Origin: an uncultured Spirochaetaceae bacterium
GTDB lineage: Bacteria > Spirochaetota > Spirochaetia > Sphaerochaetales > Sphaerochaetaceae
Length of the DNA: 64,000 nt
Reading direction: 5' to 3'
Assembly: GCA_944392985.1 (NCBI GenBank)
Contig: CALXYL010000008.1
Span: forward strand, 20,377 to 84,376
The first letter of the stretch is position 1, and every line of letters starts with the position of its first letter. Shown piece after piece: positions 23,935 through 33,638 of the stretch. A program made the position numbers and the translations under genes. Below the pieces are notes generated by a model. That model made no database searches. It saw only the letters and a program-made list of their open reading frames with translations, and was not told where the DNA came from.

Positions 23935-24683
23935 CAATCATAGAGACGAAGGATCTGGATCTCTGGTACGGGAATATGCAGGCACTGAAGAAGATCAATC
24001 TTGCGATGGAGGAGAAGTCCATCACGGCTCTGATCGGTCCTTCAGGGTGCGGCAAGTCAACGTTCCTGCGGACACTCAACAGGATGAATGACCTTGTCCA
24101 GGGAGTGCGTATCGAGGGAGAAGTCCTCTACAATGGCGAGAATATCTTCTCCCCCAAGGTTGATGTGAATGGGCTCAGGTATGAAGTAGGCATGGTATTC
24201 CAGAAGCCGAATCCGTTCATGATGAGCATTTATGACAACATCGCATACGGGCCGCGCACGCATGGGATCAAAAGCAAGGTCAAGCTGGATGAGATCGTCG
24301 AGAAGGCACTTGTGGATGCCTCGCTTTTCGATGAGGTGAAGGATCGCCTGAAGAAGAGCGCGCTCGGTCTTTCAGGAGGGCAGCAGCAGAGGCTCTGCAT
24401 CGCACGTGCGCTTGCAGTCGAGCCAAAGGTGCTTCTGATGGATGAGCCCACATCGGCGCTTGATCCGATCTCCACAGCGAAGATCGAGGAGCTTGCGATG
24501 AGCCTATGCGACAGGTACACGATCATAATCGTGACCCATAATATGCAGCAGGCGCTCCGCATCGCCCACAAGACAGCTTTCTTCCTTCTGGGAGAAGTAA
24601 TAGAATATGACAGCACGGAAAAGATCTTTTCCACTCCATCCGATCCGCGGACGGAGGATTATGTAACAGGAAGGTTCGGCTGA
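23931..24683 (+). CDS. pstB: Phosphate ABC transporter ATP-binding protein
   Basis: 250 residues. Walker [10 protein letters not shown], a [16 protein letters not shown] stretch specific to PstB, Q-loop [20 protein letters not shown], signature [15 protein letters not shown], Walker [14 protein letters not shown] and the switch His (VTHNMQQA). It powers the PstCA channel. The start is GTG 23931, overlapping the pstA stop. Confidence 0.96.
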   Translation: MTIIETKDLDLWYGNMQALKKINLAMEEKSITALIGPSGCGKSTFLRTLNRMNDLVQGVRIEGEVLYNGENIFSPKVDVNGLRYEVGMVFQKPNPFMMSIYDNIAYGPRTHGIKSKVKLDEIVEKALVDASLFDEVKDRLKKSALGLSGGQQQRLCIARALAVEPKVLLMDEPTSALDPISTAKIEELAMSLCDRYTIIIVTHNMQQALRIAHKTAFFLLGEVIEYDSTEKIFSTPSDPRTEDYVTGRFG

Positions 24684-24684
24684 T

Positions 24685-25350
24685 ATGAGAACGAGGTTCG
24701 ATAGTGAGCTTGAAACGCTCTACATTAGCATGATAAAGATGGGTTCCCTTACAGAGGAGACCCTCACGGCGCTTCAGGAAGCGCTTTCCGGCAGGAGCAG
24801 GGAGGGGCTGAAGAGCATCCCTGAGCTTTCACACTCCATAGATGAGAAGGATCGGGAGATCGAGGCTCTCTGCCTGCGCCTTCTTCTGAGAAGGCAGCCA
24901 GTTGCAAGGGATCTCAGGACGATCTCCTCCGCGATGAAGATGATCTACGATATCGAGCGTATCGGTGATAACGCAATGGATATCGCTGAGATACTCACAT
25001 TCGTCTCGACAGATGGGCTTACGGTCAGGGTCGGCCTTGACAGCATGATCGCCATCGTCATCGATATGGTCACCGGTGCAATCGATGCATTCGTCCATTC
25101 CGATGCTGCGAAGGCGAATGCTGTCATCGCAGAGGACGATAAGGCGGACAATGCCTTCGTTGAAGCGAAGCAGGTAGTCACCGGTATGATCCGTGAAGGT
25201 GACAAGGATGCCCAGGAGGCGCCGGATCTGCTGATGATCGCGAAGTATCTGGAGAGGATGGGGGATCATGCGGCATCGCTTGCACGCTGGGTGCTCAATG
25301 GCCTCGATGCTTCCGGGGACTGGATCAACAACCCTGTGAAGGTAGACTGA
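24685..25350 (+). CDS. phoU: Phosphate signalling regulator PhoU
   Basis: 221 residues, all-helical with two PhoU repeats. Each repeat carries the metal-binding E/DxxxD pattern: SAMKMIYDIERIGDNAMDIAE in the first (residues ~85-105) and IAKYLERMGDHAASLARW in the second. PhoU links Pst occupancy to the PhoR kinase and damps phosphate uptake. It starts one base after the pstB stop and is followed by phoB, the classic order. Confidence 0.95.
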   Translation: MRTRFDSELETLYISMIKMGSLTEETLTALQEALSGRSREGLKSIPELSHSIDEKDREIEALCLRLLLRRQPVARDLRTISSAMKMIYDIERIGDNAMDIAEILTFVSTDGLTVRVGLDSMIAIVIDMVTGAIDAFVHSDAAKANAVIAEDDKADNAFVEAKQVVTGMIREGDKDAQEAPDLLMIAKYLERMGDHAASLARWVLNGLDASGDWINNPVKVD

Positions 25351-25351
25351 G

Positions 25352-26029
25352 ATGATCTATCTTGTAGAGGATGATCCGTCGATCAGGAAACTCGTCGGCT
25401 ATGCGCTCAATGGATCTGGATACGATGTGAGATCCTTTGAGTCCGGTGAGGAGATGGAAGCCGTACTCGGGGAGGAGAAGCCCGAGCTCTTCCTCCTGGA
25501 TATCATGCTGCCTGGTGCGTCAGGGCTGGAGATACTTTCATCAATACGTTCTGATGCATCTCTTCGTGATATCCCTGTCATAATGCTCACTGCAAAGGGC
25601 ACGGAGTATGACAAGGTCCTCGGTCTGGATAGCGGCGCGGATGACTACATTGCAAAGCCATTCGGCATGATGGAGCTCCTTTCCCGCATAAAGGCTGTGC
25701 TCAGGCGCGCAGAGAGGCAGCGTCATCGTGATGCAATCACATGGGGAGATGTCTCCATCTCACCGTCATCGCACACGGTGAAGGTATCCGGGCAGAAGGT
25801 GGAGCTGACGCTCAAGGAATTCAACCTTCTGCTGTATCTTATGGAGAATGAGGGAATAGTCCTGGATCGTGACAGCATACTCAATACTGTCTGGGGCTAC
25901 TCATTCGATGGCGAGAACAGGACGGTGGATGTGCATATCCGCCACCTGAGGGAGAAACTAGGTGATGAAGGACAGCGGATCGAAACGGTCAAAGGTGTCG
26001 GGTACCGTTTCAGGGGGCACGATGAATAA
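25352..26029 (+). CDS. phoB: PhoB-type response regulator (OmpR family)
   Basis: 225 residues. Receiver domain with acidic pocket VEDDPS, phosphorylated Asp near residue 50 (LFLLDIMLPGASG), Thr (MLTAKG) and Lys (IAKPFG). A winged-helix output domain follows, ending NRTVDVHIRHLREKLGDEGQ and ETVKGVGYRF. It should bind the TTAAC repeats before pstS when phosphorylated (inference from context). It overlaps phoR by 8 bases. Confidence 0.93.
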   Translation: MIYLVEDDPSIRKLVGYALNGSGYDVRSFESGEEMEAVLGEEKPELFLLDIMLPGASGLEILSSIRSDASLRDIPVIMLTAKGTEYDKVLGLDSGADDYIAKPFGMMELLSRIKAVLRRAERQRHRDAITWGDVSISPSSHTVKVSGQKVELTLKEFNLLLYLMENEGIVLDRDSILNTVWGYSFDGENRTVDVHIRHLREKLGDEGQRIETVKGVGYRFRGHDE

Positions 26030-27677
26030 GCGTATATTCCAGACGGTATTCCTTTCGATCATCCTGACACTGGTTCTGGTGCTGGCTGTATCGGTACCTG
26101 TTTTCTATACCGCCTATGAATCGAGGATCGATGAGGATCTGATCGCAGAGCTTCGCTTCCTTTCAGCTTCCGATGACGAGGTTCTCGAAAGCCTTGGCTC
26201 TGCTGTCCCGGGACGGCGCATCACGCTGATCTCTCCCGAGGGCAAGGTGCTCTATGAAAGCGAGCGTGATGCTGATGGGATGGAAAACCATTTCAGCCGC
26301 CCTGAGGTGCAGGAGGCCCTCCTGTATGGAATCGGGGAGGACACAAGGGAGAGCAATACGCTTCTGGAGGATCTGCATTATGCAGCCTACCGCCGCCAGG
26401 ATGGCTCCGTTCTGCGCCTTGCTGTTCCTGCAGATACGCTCTTCTCGTTCTTCATGGAGATGCTTCTTCCTCTTTCAGCGATCATACTCCTGCTTCTGCT
26501 CTTCTTCGCGTGGTATTCGATGAAGGCGGCTAGGCGCATCACCGATCCGATCAACTCAATCGACCTAGAGCATCCGGAAGCGCTGGACGGCTATGAGGAG
26601 CTTTCCCCGCTGCTTTACAGGATCTCAAAGCAGCAGTCGATGATAAGGGAGCAGATAGAGAGCGCTGAAAGGCGAAGCCATGAGTTCAGCATCATCACTG
26701 ACAACATGTCGGAGGGCCTTGCTGTCATAGACAAGGAGATGAGGCTGCTTTCCGTCAACAGGGCTGCATTCATGCTCTTCGATGCAGAAGAGGTCTCCGC
26801 GGGGGATTCGGTTCTTGCCATCAACCGCTCAGATCCATTCTCAAGGGCCGTGAGCGAAGCGCTTTCAGGAAGAAGGGCGGAAGAGATCATCGACAACAAG
26901 ACCCGGACGCTTCAGGTGATTGCATCCCCTGTATTCGAGGATTCGGATGTCACGGGAGCGGTTGTCATCATCATGGATATAACTGAGAAGTCTGAAAGGG
27001 AGAGGCTGAGGCGCGAATTCACTGCGAATGTCAGCCACGAGCTCAAGACACCGCTGACTTCCATCTCCGGCTTTGCCGAGCTTCTGAAGAGCGGAAGCAT
27101 CCCTGAGGAGACAGTGAAGGACTTCGGGCGTGAGATCTACTCGGAGAGCCAGCGCCTCATAGCGCTTGTCCATGATATCATCAGGCTTTCGCGTCTTGAT
27201 GAGGGGGAGGATTCCGAGTCCATCGAGCGCATCTCCATCGCGGAAATCGCTGAGGAGGCTGCAACCAGGCTTCGCAAGAGGGCAGATACCTTCGGTGTCA
27301 GATTGTCCGTGGATGCGGAGGATCCCGGGTACATCATGGGGTCAGACCTCCTTGTGGATGAGATGATCACAAACCTTGCGGACAATGCCATAAAGTATAA
27401 CCGCAGGGGAGGAGAGGCTGTGATCACTGTCTCGAAAAATGGCGACAGCGTGCTGCTTTCCGTCCGTGACACGGGAATCGGCATTCCCGATCAGGACAAG
27501 GATCGCGTATTCGAGCGGTTCTACCGTGTCGATAAGTCGCGCTCCCGTGCTTCCGGCGGTACCGGCCTTGGCCTTTCGATCGTTCGCCATGCTGCTATGT
27601 TCCACCATGCCTCGATCGCTCTGAAGTCGAAGCTGGGAGAGGGAACGGAGATCACAATAGCCTTCCCATCCGTCTGA
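26022..27677 (+). CDS. phoR: PhoR-type sensor histidine kinase
   Basis: 551 residues from ATG 26022. Helix 1 (residues ~6-27) and helix 2 (~148-168) frame a periplasmic domain of about 120 residues; a HAMP-like segment, a PAS domain (ITDNMSEGLAVIDKEMRLLSVN), HisKA (FTANVSHELKTPLTSISG) and HATPase (NLADNAIKYN, DTGIGIPDQD, GTGLGLSI) follow. The PAS-HisKA order is the Gram-positive PhoR/WalK type. Unlike E. coli PhoR it has a real extracytoplasmic domain. An earlier in-frame ATG (25962) lies inside phoB and is unlikely. Confidence 0.92.
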   Translation: MNKRIFQTVFLSIILTLVLVLAVSVPVFYTAYESRIDEDLIAELRFLSASDDEVLESLGSAVPGRRITLISPEGKVLYESERDADGMENHFSRPEVQEALLYGIGEDTRESNTLLEDLHYAAYRRQDGSVLRLAVPADTLFSFFMEMLLPLSAIILLLLLFFAWYSMKAARRITDPINSIDLEHPEALDGYEELSPLLYRISKQQSMIREQIESAERRSHEFSIITDNMSEGLAVIDKEMRLLSVNRAAFMLFDAEEVSAGDSVLAINRSDPFSRAVSEALSGRRAEEIIDNKTRTLQVIASPVFEDSDVTGAVVIIMDITEKSERERLRREFTANVSHELKTPLTSISGFAELLKSGSIPEETVKDFGREIYSESQRLIALVHDIIRLSRLDEGEDSESIERISIAEIAEEAATRLRKRADTFGVRLSVDAEDPGYIMGSDLLVDEMITNLADNAIKYNRRGGEAVITVSKNGDSVLLSVRDTGIGIPDQDKDRVFERFYRVDKSRSRASGGTGLGLSIVRHAAMFHHASIALKSKLGEGTEITIAFPSV

Positions 27678-27720
27678 AGAGGCTTTCCAGCCCTCTCTAG
27701 TTAAGAATCACTATCCAATC

Positions 27721-27749
27721 AAGGCCCCTGTTTTGTTGACGGGGGCCTT
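27721..27749 (+). terminator. Terminator after phoR
   Basis: AAGGCCCC (27721-27728) and GGGGCCTT (27742-27749) form an 8-base stem ending in TT(T). It closes the pst-pho operon. Confidence 0.7.
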
Positions 27750-27796
27750 TCAGGCTGTAAGAATGTCAGATGATATTTTCCGCAGAAGGGGGCAAT

Positions 27797-29515
27797 ATGA
27801 AATTCAAGCCTACAGAACCTTGGAGATTCCTTGATGAGTACCGAGGCAGGCTCTTTGATGGGCAGTGGCCGAACATAAAGACGATGTTCCATATCTCAGC
27901 GATGAGGTATCCGGATAACCTCTGTTTCCGTGTGTTCTCCCCAAAGGAGGAGAGCTTCACGTACCGTGAGGCAGAGAAGAAGATAAAGGAGGTTTCCTAT
28001 TTCCTTCTTTCCCATGGGGTCAGGAAGGGTGACAGGATCGGTGTTTCCGGAAAGAACAGCCCCGAGTGGGCGATCGCATACCTTGCGGTGATCTATGCCG
28101 GTGCAATCGTCGTCCCGCTTGACTACTCATTGAAGGATAGCGAGATGGAGACACTCATCTCCTTCGGTGGCGTGACGCGCCTCTTCATTGACAAGGAGAG
28201 GATTGACCGCATCGATCCCGATGGCAGCAACGGGCTTATTGAGCGCTATTCACTTGAGCCTTGTGAGGAGTATCCGTTCGTCCTTGATATGGATGGGCCA
28301 GAAGCGGAAGGAGAGGCTGCTGATCCCGCTGATACAGCTGCGATCCTCTTCACATCCGGAACCACCGGCGTGCCGAAGGGCGTAATGCTTTCCCATGAGA
28401 ACCTCGTTTCAGACTGCTACCTTGCACAGGGCAATATGAACATCTATTCGACGGATGTGTTCTATGCAATACTCCCGATCCACCACGCCTATACGATGCT
28501 TGCTGTGTTCTTCGAGTCATTCTCCGTTGGTGCTGCGACCGTATTCGGCAAGAAGCTCGTTGTTTCCCAGATCCTCAGGGAGCTGAAGGAAGGACATGTG
28601 ACGATGTTCCTCGCTGTCCCGATGCTCTTCAATAAGATGATCGCCGCGCTGATGGCGGGAGTTAGGAAGAAGGGCATGGTGGTCTACGGCCTCATCAGGG
28701 CCATGATGGGATTCTCAGGGATGGTGAAGAAGGTATTCGGTGTCAACATCGGCAAGAAGATGTTCGGCTTCCTCCTCAGGAACCTCTCCCTGGAGGAGAA
28801 CCGCATCTGCATCTGCGGCGGCGGACCTCTGCCGGCATCGACGTTCCGTATGTTCAATGAGCTTGGCATCGACTTCGTGCAGGGCTATGGCCTGACGGAA
28901 ACCTCCCCGATCACGCACCTCAATCCTACCGAGGCTTATATCGAGACATCGGTCGGAAGAAGGATCCCAGGCTGTGAGGTCAGGATCGTCGATCCCGACA
29001 GCGATGGCAATGGAACGATATTCATCAAGGGATCCATGGTGATGCAGGGCTATTACAACAACCCGGAGGCAACCGAAGAGGTGCTTTCCGCTGATGGATG
29101 GCTCAATACTGGGGATGTCGGGCATCAGGATGAGGATGGCTATCTCTACCTTACGGGACGCGCCAAGAGCGTCATCGTCACTGAAGGCGGCAAGAATGTA
29201 TTCCCGGAGGAGATCGAGGATCATTTCCAGCTTTTTGATGATATCGATCAGGTCTGTGTCATCGGATACCTCATCGACAAGGAGATGAAGAGCGAGGGAA
29301 TACGCATCCTCATCCATCCCACTGAGAAGTATGTCTCCTCTGTTGGCGGCGATAAGAGCGTTGTCGAGAAGCATATGAATGAGATCGTCACTGAAGTGAA
29401 CAAGGAGCTTCAGAGCTACAAGAAGATCACAAGGGTGACGGTCGTCGATGAGCCGATGCCTATGACAAGCACGAAGAAGATCAAGCGCTTCGAGGTGAGG
29501 GCGAAGTACGAGTGA
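27797..29515 (+). CDS. AMP-forming acyl-CoA synthetase (long-chain type)
   Basis: 572 residues from ATG 27797 with AGAAGGGGG upstream. Adenylation motifs: ILFTSGTTGVPKGVMLSHEN (A3), GYGLTETSP (A5), GWLNTGDVG (A7) and LTGRAKSVIVTEGGKNVFPEE (A8), with the catalytic Lys in the C-terminal lobe (STKKIKRFEV). It activates a carboxylic acid, probably a fatty acid, to the acyl-CoA. Two hydrophobic stretches (near 285-320) suggest membrane contact. Monocistronic: terminators lie on both sides. Confidence 0.88.
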   Translation: MKFKPTEPWRFLDEYRGRLFDGQWPNIKTMFHISAMRYPDNLCFRVFSPKEESFTYREAEKKIKEVSYFLLSHGVRKGDRIGVSGKNSPEWAIAYLAVIYAGAIVVPLDYSLKDSEMETLISFGGVTRLFIDKERIDRIDPDGSNGLIERYSLEPCEEYPFVLDMDGPEAEGEAADPADTAAILFTSGTTGVPKGVMLSHENLVSDCYLAQGNMNIYSTDVFYAILPIHHAYTMLAVFFESFSVGAATVFGKKLVVSQILRELKEGHVTMFLAVPMLFNKMIAALMAGVRKKGMVVYGLIRAMMGFSGMVKKVFGVNIGKKMFGFLLRNLSLEENRICICGGGPLPASTFRMFNELGIDFVQGYGLTETSPITHLNPTEAYIETSVGRRIPGCEVRIVDPDSDGNGTIFIKGSMVMQGYYNNPEATEEVLSADGWLNTGDVGHQDEDGYLYLTGRAKSVIVTEGGKNVFPEEIEDHFQLFDDIDQVCVIGYLIDKEMKSEGIRILIHPTEKYVSSVGGDKSVVEKHMNEIVTEVNKELQSYKKITRVTVVDEPMPMTSTKKIKRFEVRAKYE

Positions 29516-29524
29516 GCCTCTGTC

Positions 29525-29553
29525 CCCTTCGTGGACGCTCTTGCCACGAAGGG
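29525..29553 (+). terminator. Terminator after the acyl-CoA synthetase gene
   Basis: CCCTTCGTGG (29525-29534) and CCACGAAGGG (29544-29553), a 10-base stem with a 9-base loop. The next gene's -35 box (TTGCCA 29541-29546) sits in the loop and right arm. Confidence 0.65.
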
Positions 29554-29570
29554 CATATAGCGCTTATCTT
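29541..29570 (+). promoter_or_regulatory. Promoter of yhbY, overlapping a terminator
   Basis: TTGCCA (29541-29546), 18-base spacer, TATCTT (29565-29570). The ATG at 29580 is 10 bases past the -10, giving a leader of only about 3 bases. Confidence 0.5.
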
Positions 29571-29579
29571 TCGTCTGTT

Positions 29580-29873
29580 ATGGAACTGAAGAGTTATCAG
29601 AGGGCGTTCCTGCGCTCCAAGGCACAGCAGATCGATCCCGTCGTCTATGTCGGGAAGGATGGTTATTCCGATGGCGTCAGGGCTGCTCTTGATGCGGCTC
29701 TGTCGGATCATGAGCTTGTGAAGGTGAGGTTCACCGGCTCCAAGGATGATGTCGAGGAAATCTCACGTGCTCTTGAGAGTGCGACTTCATCCACCCTTGT
29801 CGCCATCACCGGCTTTACAGCCGTATTCTTCCGCCAGGATGAGGACAGCAGTGAGCGGATCTACCGTATCTAG
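29580..29873 (+). CDS. yhbY: YhbY family RNA-binding protein (CRM domain)
   Basis: 97 residues from ATG 29580. The CRS1/YhbY fold is clear: LKSYQRAFLRSKAQQIDPVV, YVGKDGYSDGV (family: iGK.Glt), LDAALSDHELVKVRF (family: al..hELiKvk) and LVAITGFTAVFFR (family: G...vLyR). Such proteins associate with pre-50S particles and group II introns. It has almost no leader. Its end overlaps the UPF0303 gene by 23 bases. Confidence 0.9.
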   Translation: MELKSYQRAFLRSKAQQIDPVVYVGKDGYSDGVRAALDAALSDHELVKVRFTGSKDDVEEISRALESATSSTLVAITGFTAVFFRQDEDSSERIYRI

Positions 29874-30354
29874 GACAGCTGAGGACATCATTGCGATCCT
29901 TGAGAGACAGGAGAAGGCGCTTCGCTTTCATACCATCTCCCTTTCCTCTCTTTCGGATCTCGGATGGATGATGATCGGGAAGGCAAGGGAGATGGGGGCA
30001 TCTGTCTATGTCCAGATCCGCATCGCAGGTGATACTGTCTTTGCATCCGCAACAGATGGAGCCACTCGCAATAACATCATGTGGGCGCGGAGGAAGGCCA
30101 ACACGGCCGAGATGTCGGGACAGAGCTCGATGCTGAATGGGCTTATCAACAGGATGAAGGGCAGGAGCCTTGAGCAGCGTGGCCTTTCATCCCTGGACTA
30201 CACAGAGGAGGGCGGCTCATTCCCGATCCTGCTTTCCTCCGCAGCTGTCATTGGTTCCGTGACAGTCTCCGGTCTCAGGAGCGAGGAGGATCATCAGCTT
30301 GCTGCTTCCTCCATTGCGCATTTCCTTGGCATAGAAATAGAAAGTATTCTGTGA
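29851..30354 (+). CDS. UPF0303 / heme-binding-degrading-domain family protein
   Basis: 167 residues from GTG 29851 (GAGG 6-10 bases upstream); ATG 29839 is an alternative. DAL-type start (ILERQEKALRFHTIS), VYVQIRIAGDTVFASATDG, NIMWARRKANTAEM (family: n..Wi.RK.ntv), GLSSLDYTEEGGSFPI and GSVTVSGLRSEEDHQL all match UPF0303 (GlcG/HbpS-like fold). Members have been annotated as heme-degrading, without firm proof. Translationally coupled to yhbY. Confidence 0.75.
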   Translation: MSGSTVSRTAEDIIAILERQEKALRFHTISLSSLSDLGWMMIGKAREMGASVYVQIRIAGDTVFASATDGATRNNIMWARRKANTAEMSGQSSMLNGLINRMKGRSLEQRGLSSLDYTEEGGSFPILLSSAAVIGSVTVSGLRSEEDHQLAASSIAHFLGIEIESIL

Positions 30355-30403
30355 AAAAACAGTCATAACCAATGCATTTTGACCATTCTTGATTATTTTA
30401 CGA

Positions 30404-30448
30404 TTGGTGTAAATACATTTTGCTTTATAATCATTTTTCTGTTATATT
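30404..30448 (+). promoter_or_regulatory. Two overlapping promoters of the AraC regulator gene
   Basis: TTGGTG (30404-30409) with TATAAT (30426-30431), spacer 16; and TTGCTT (30420-30425) with TATATT (30443-30448), spacer 17. An 8-base hairpin (TTTTTCCG 30460-30467, CGGAAAAA 30473-30480) follows in the leader before the ATG at 30495. The 140-base gap is unusually AT-rich for the chromosome. Confidence 0.5.
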
Positions 30449-30494
30449 AGGTCTGATCGTTTTTCCGCATCCCGGAAAAATAGAGGAATGAAGC

Positions 30495-31364
30495 ATGTAC
30501 GCACCACTTTTGTTTAGCACTTCTGAGAAAGAACTTCATTTTGTCCTCTTTCACAGCACAAAGAACGAGGCTTATCCGCTGCACTGGCATGACGAGGTAG
30601 AGATCAGCTATGTCCTCAAGGGTACCCTTAAGGCAGCCATCAATGGGGATATGATTGATGTCGAGGAGGGGGATGCTGTCATACTCGCACCCGGAGACCA
30701 TCATTACTGCCAGCCATCCGAGGCGGAGTGTCTGACAGTGATCTTCTCGCCTGAACTGCTTGGCGGCAGTCCTGGCAGTGATGTTCCCAATGAGTTTAGG
30801 CAGCGTCTTGCAAGGCTTTCGAGGACAACTGGAAAATGGATTCCATCTGACAAGGAACGGCTTGCAGCCCTTCTCAAGGAGCTTGAGGAAACGACTGAAG
30901 AGCCTTTCTTCCATGAGCTTCTTGTAAGGTCTGCATTGTTCCGCCTTGCCGCCATTATCGCGGATGAGCGTGTCAACGCGCCGCATGGTATGCAGGCTGC
31001 AGCTGCGGCCACAAAGGTGGAGGAGAGGATCGGGAATGTTTTCCGGTATATCGATGCTCATTATGCTGAACCGCTTTCCCTTCCTGAGGCGGCCGCGGCA
31101 TCCGGGTATGTCCCGACTTACTTCTCCCGCGTATTCAAGGCGTGCACCGGCATGACGTTCTATGATTATCTTACGCTGTACCGCGTAAGGAAGGCGGAGA
31201 TGCTGCTTGTAGGCACGAAGGACAGCATCCAGAACGTCGCCAGGGAATCCGGATTCAGCAGCGTAAAGACATTCGACAGGGTATTCAAGGAACAGACCGG
31301 GTATTCACCGCTGAAATTCCGCAAGCAGCATGCTGACAGCCATACAGGAAAGAGAGCGCGCTGA
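30495..31364 (+). CDS. AraC-family transcriptional regulator with cupin sensor
   Basis: 289 residues. An N-terminal cupin (LHWHDEVEISYVLKGTL, EEGDAVILAPGDHHYC) should bind a sugar. The C-terminal pair of HTH motifs reads LSLPEAAAASGYVPTYFSRV and SIQNVARESGFSSVKTFDRVF, ending in GYSPLKFRK (family: G.sP..yR). By position it should control the alpha-galactosidase and sugar kinase genes 25 bases downstream (inference). Two overlapping promoters and a leader hairpin precede it. Confidence 0.9.
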   Translation: MYAPLLFSTSEKELHFVLFHSTKNEAYPLHWHDEVEISYVLKGTLKAAINGDMIDVEEGDAVILAPGDHHYCQPSEAECLTVIFSPELLGGSPGSDVPNEFRQRLARLSRTTGKWIPSDKERLAALLKELEETTEEPFFHELLVRSALFRLAAIIADERVNAPHGMQAAAAATKVEERIGNVFRYIDAHYAEPLSLPEAAAASGYVPTYFSRVFKACTGMTFYDYLTLYRVRKAEMLLVGTKDSIQNVARESGFSSVKTFDRVFKEQTGYSPLKFRKQHADSHTGKRAR

Positions 31365-31373
31365 GCCGTATTC

Positions 31374-31382
31374 TGCTAGAAT
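31374..31382 (+). promoter_or_regulatory. Extended -10 of galA, leaderless spacing
   Basis: TGCTAGAAT: TGn plus TAGAAT (31377-31382). The ATG at 31389 is 7 bases beyond the -10, where transcription should begin. No Shine-Dalgarno is present and no -35 is obvious. Confidence 0.55.
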
Positions 31383-31388
31383 GGGTGT

Positions 31389-33638
31389 ATGATCAGCGTT
31401 TCAAATGGATTGTTCCATCTGCGTACAGAGCATACATCGTATCTGATGCGCACCACGGATACCGGGCATCTAGTGCATCTCTCATATGGTGCTGCCATCC
31501 ATGATACGACAGGGTGGGAGCTGCTTGAGGAGAAGGGTGCGGTTCTTTCAACAGTGCCTTACTGGGATGAGGAGCATGAACACCTCTATCCTGGAAATAT
31601 GCTGCAGGAGTATCCGACTCCTGACAGGGGGGATGCGCGCCCTCCAGCTATTGCCGTTGAATATGGAAGCGGATCGCTGACACTCGATCTGAAGGTCATC
31701 GGCAGCCGTGTGATGAAGGGAAAGGATCTGTCCTTCCCTGCCCACGCCCTTCCTTACGATTCAACTGAAACACTGGAGATAGAGCTTTCAGACAGGCTGC
31801 TTCCGATCATGGTCACATTGCGTTACACCGTTTATCCCGAGTGCGATGTGATCCTTCGTTCGGCAAGGATAGCAAATGGCACTGGAAACCCTGTGATCAT
31901 CAGGGAAGCTGCATCCCTTTCCCTTGATATCCCGTCAGATGGCTGGAAGCTGCATAGCTTCGATGGAGCATGGGCAAGGGAACGGCATGAGAATGTCCGT
32001 CCTCTGCTTCCAGGCACTGTGGTGATAGACAGCCGCCTTGGCTGCTCCGGCAACGAGCATAACCCATTGATTTACCTTGAGAATGAGAGGGGTGAGGTAT
32101 ATGGCTTCAATCTCATCTACTCCGGCAATCACCGAGAGACAGTCTCCGTCTCCCCATTCGGCAGGACACGGGTCACGCAGGGGATCAATCCCTTCCTTTT
32201 CTCCTGGAAGCTCATGCCAGGGGAATCCTTTGAGACTCCCGAGGCGATAATGACTTATTCCGGGGATGGGATCGAAAGCGCAGCCCAGTCATTCCACAGC
32301 TTCATACGCACTTCAATCGTCAGGGGATTCTGGAAGGATCGTGAGCGTCCTGTGCTGATAAACAACTGGGAAGCCACGTACTTTGATTTCACCGAGGAGC
32401 GTCTGCTTGAGCTTGCTGATGAGGCGGCGGCGCTTGGGATAGAGCTTTTTGTCCTCGATGATGGATGGTTTGGGCATCGCAGGGATGACAGGCGTGGGCT
32501 AGGGGACTGGTGGCCCCAGCCTGAAAGGCTTCCTGATGGGCTTGAGGGACTTTCAGAGAAGATCCGAAGCCGTGGATTGCTCTTCGGCATCTGGGTGGAA
32601 CCGGAGATGATCAGCATCGACTCCGATCTGTACAGGCAGCATCCGGACTGGGTCATCGCACAGCCTGGACGGGATCCTCTTCCATGCCGCCATCAGTTCG
32701 TGCTTGATCTATCGCGGACGGAGGTTCGTGAGTATCTTTTCCGTTGTCTCTCCGAAGTGTTCGAGAAGGGATCGGTATCCTATGTGAAATGGGATATGAA
32801 CAGAACCATCACCGATACATTCTCCTCCGATTCATCAGTGCGGTTGCAGGGAGAGGTGCAGCATCGGTACATCCTTGGGCTTTATGATCTTATGGGCAGG
32901 CTCGCTGAGGCCTTTCCCGGAATCCTTTTCGAGGGGTGTGCATCAGGCGGCAACCGCTATGATCTAGGAATGCTGTGCTTCATGCCCCAGATCTGGACGA
33001 GCGACAATACCGATGTCCATGACCGTGTTGGAATCGAGGAGGGAACGCTCAGAGGCTATCCGCAGTCGACGATGGGCGCCCATGTCTCCGCATCCCCCGG
33101 GCATCAGAGCATGAGGGTGAGCCGCATCGATAGCCGCTTTGCAGTCGCCGCATTCGGTGTGCTTGGTTATGAGCTGGATCTGACAAAGCTGGACGATGAG
33201 GACAAGGAGGCCATAAAGCGGCAGATATGCTTCTATAAGAAGTACAGAAAGATCCTGCAGCAGGGGCGTTTCTCATCGCTCCACGTCTCCCGCAATCAGA
33301 GGTTCTGGTATTCATCGCTTGGCAGCACGGCGATCGCGGTGGAGATACAGACACTGAATGAGGTCCATACAGGACGATGTGACCGCCTCGTCTATCCTGA
33401 CGCATATGAGAGCAAGCGCTATCGCGTGACTGCTGTCAGGGAAAGCATCCCTGGTCTTGGGATGAGCGAGGAGTTCTCTGTCTGTGCCAGCGGGACAATA
33501 CTCAGGAAGTATGGCATCGCACTTGCCCCTCAGTTCACTGGAAATGGAGTTTCAGCAGAGACAAGGGTACTGGGGGATTTCGGTTCAAGGATGTACATCA
33601 TAGAGGAGGAGAAGGATGAAGGCGCTTGCATTCGGTGA
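31389..33638 (+). CDS. galA: Alpha-galactosidase, glycoside hydrolase family 36
   Basis: 749 residues, the usual size for the GH36 tetrameric enzymes. Beta-sandwich N-terminus, then the TIM barrel: NNWEATYFDFTEERLLELAD, FVLDDGWFGHR, LFGIWVEPEMIS, the nucleophile in VKWDMNRTI, FEGCASGGNRYDLGML and the acid/base in WTSDNTD. It releases galactose from melibiose, raffinose and plant galactosides. No signal peptide, so cytoplasmic and acting on imported sugars. Its end overlaps the pfkB kinase by 23 bases. The promoter gives a leaderless mRNA. Confidence 0.95.
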   Translation: MISVSNGLFHLRTEHTSYLMRTTDTGHLVHLSYGAAIHDTTGWELLEEKGAVLSTVPYWDEEHEHLYPGNMLQEYPTPDRGDARPPAIAVEYGSGSLTLDLKVIGSRVMKGKDLSFPAHALPYDSTETLEIELSDRLLPIMVTLRYTVYPECDVILRSARIANGTGNPVIIREAASLSLDIPSDGWKLHSFDGAWARERHENVRPLLPGTVVIDSRLGCSGNEHNPLIYLENERGEVYGFNLIYSGNHRETVSVSPFGRTRVTQGINPFLFSWKLMPGESFETPEAIMTYSGDGIESAAQSFHSFIRTSIVRGFWKDRERPVLINNWEATYFDFTEERLLELADEAAALGIELFVLDDGWFGHRRDDRRGLGDWWPQPERLPDGLEGLSEKIRSRGLLFGIWVEPEMISIDSDLYRQHPDWVIAQPGRDPLPCRHQFVLDLSRTEVREYLFRCLSEVFEKGSVSYVKWDMNRTITDTFSSDSSVRLQGEVQHRYILGLYDLMGRLAEAFPGILFEGCASGGNRYDLGMLCFMPQIWTSDNTDVHDRVGIEEGTLRGYPQSTMGAHVSASPGHQSMRVSRIDSRFAVAAFGVLGYELDLTKLDDEDKEAIKRQICFYKKYRKILQQGRFSSLHVSRNQRFWYSSLGSTAIAVEIQTLNEVHTGRCDRLVYPDAYESKRYRVTAVRESIPGLGMSEEFSVCASGTILRKYGIALAPQFTGNGVSAETRVLGDFGSRMYIIEEEKDEGACIR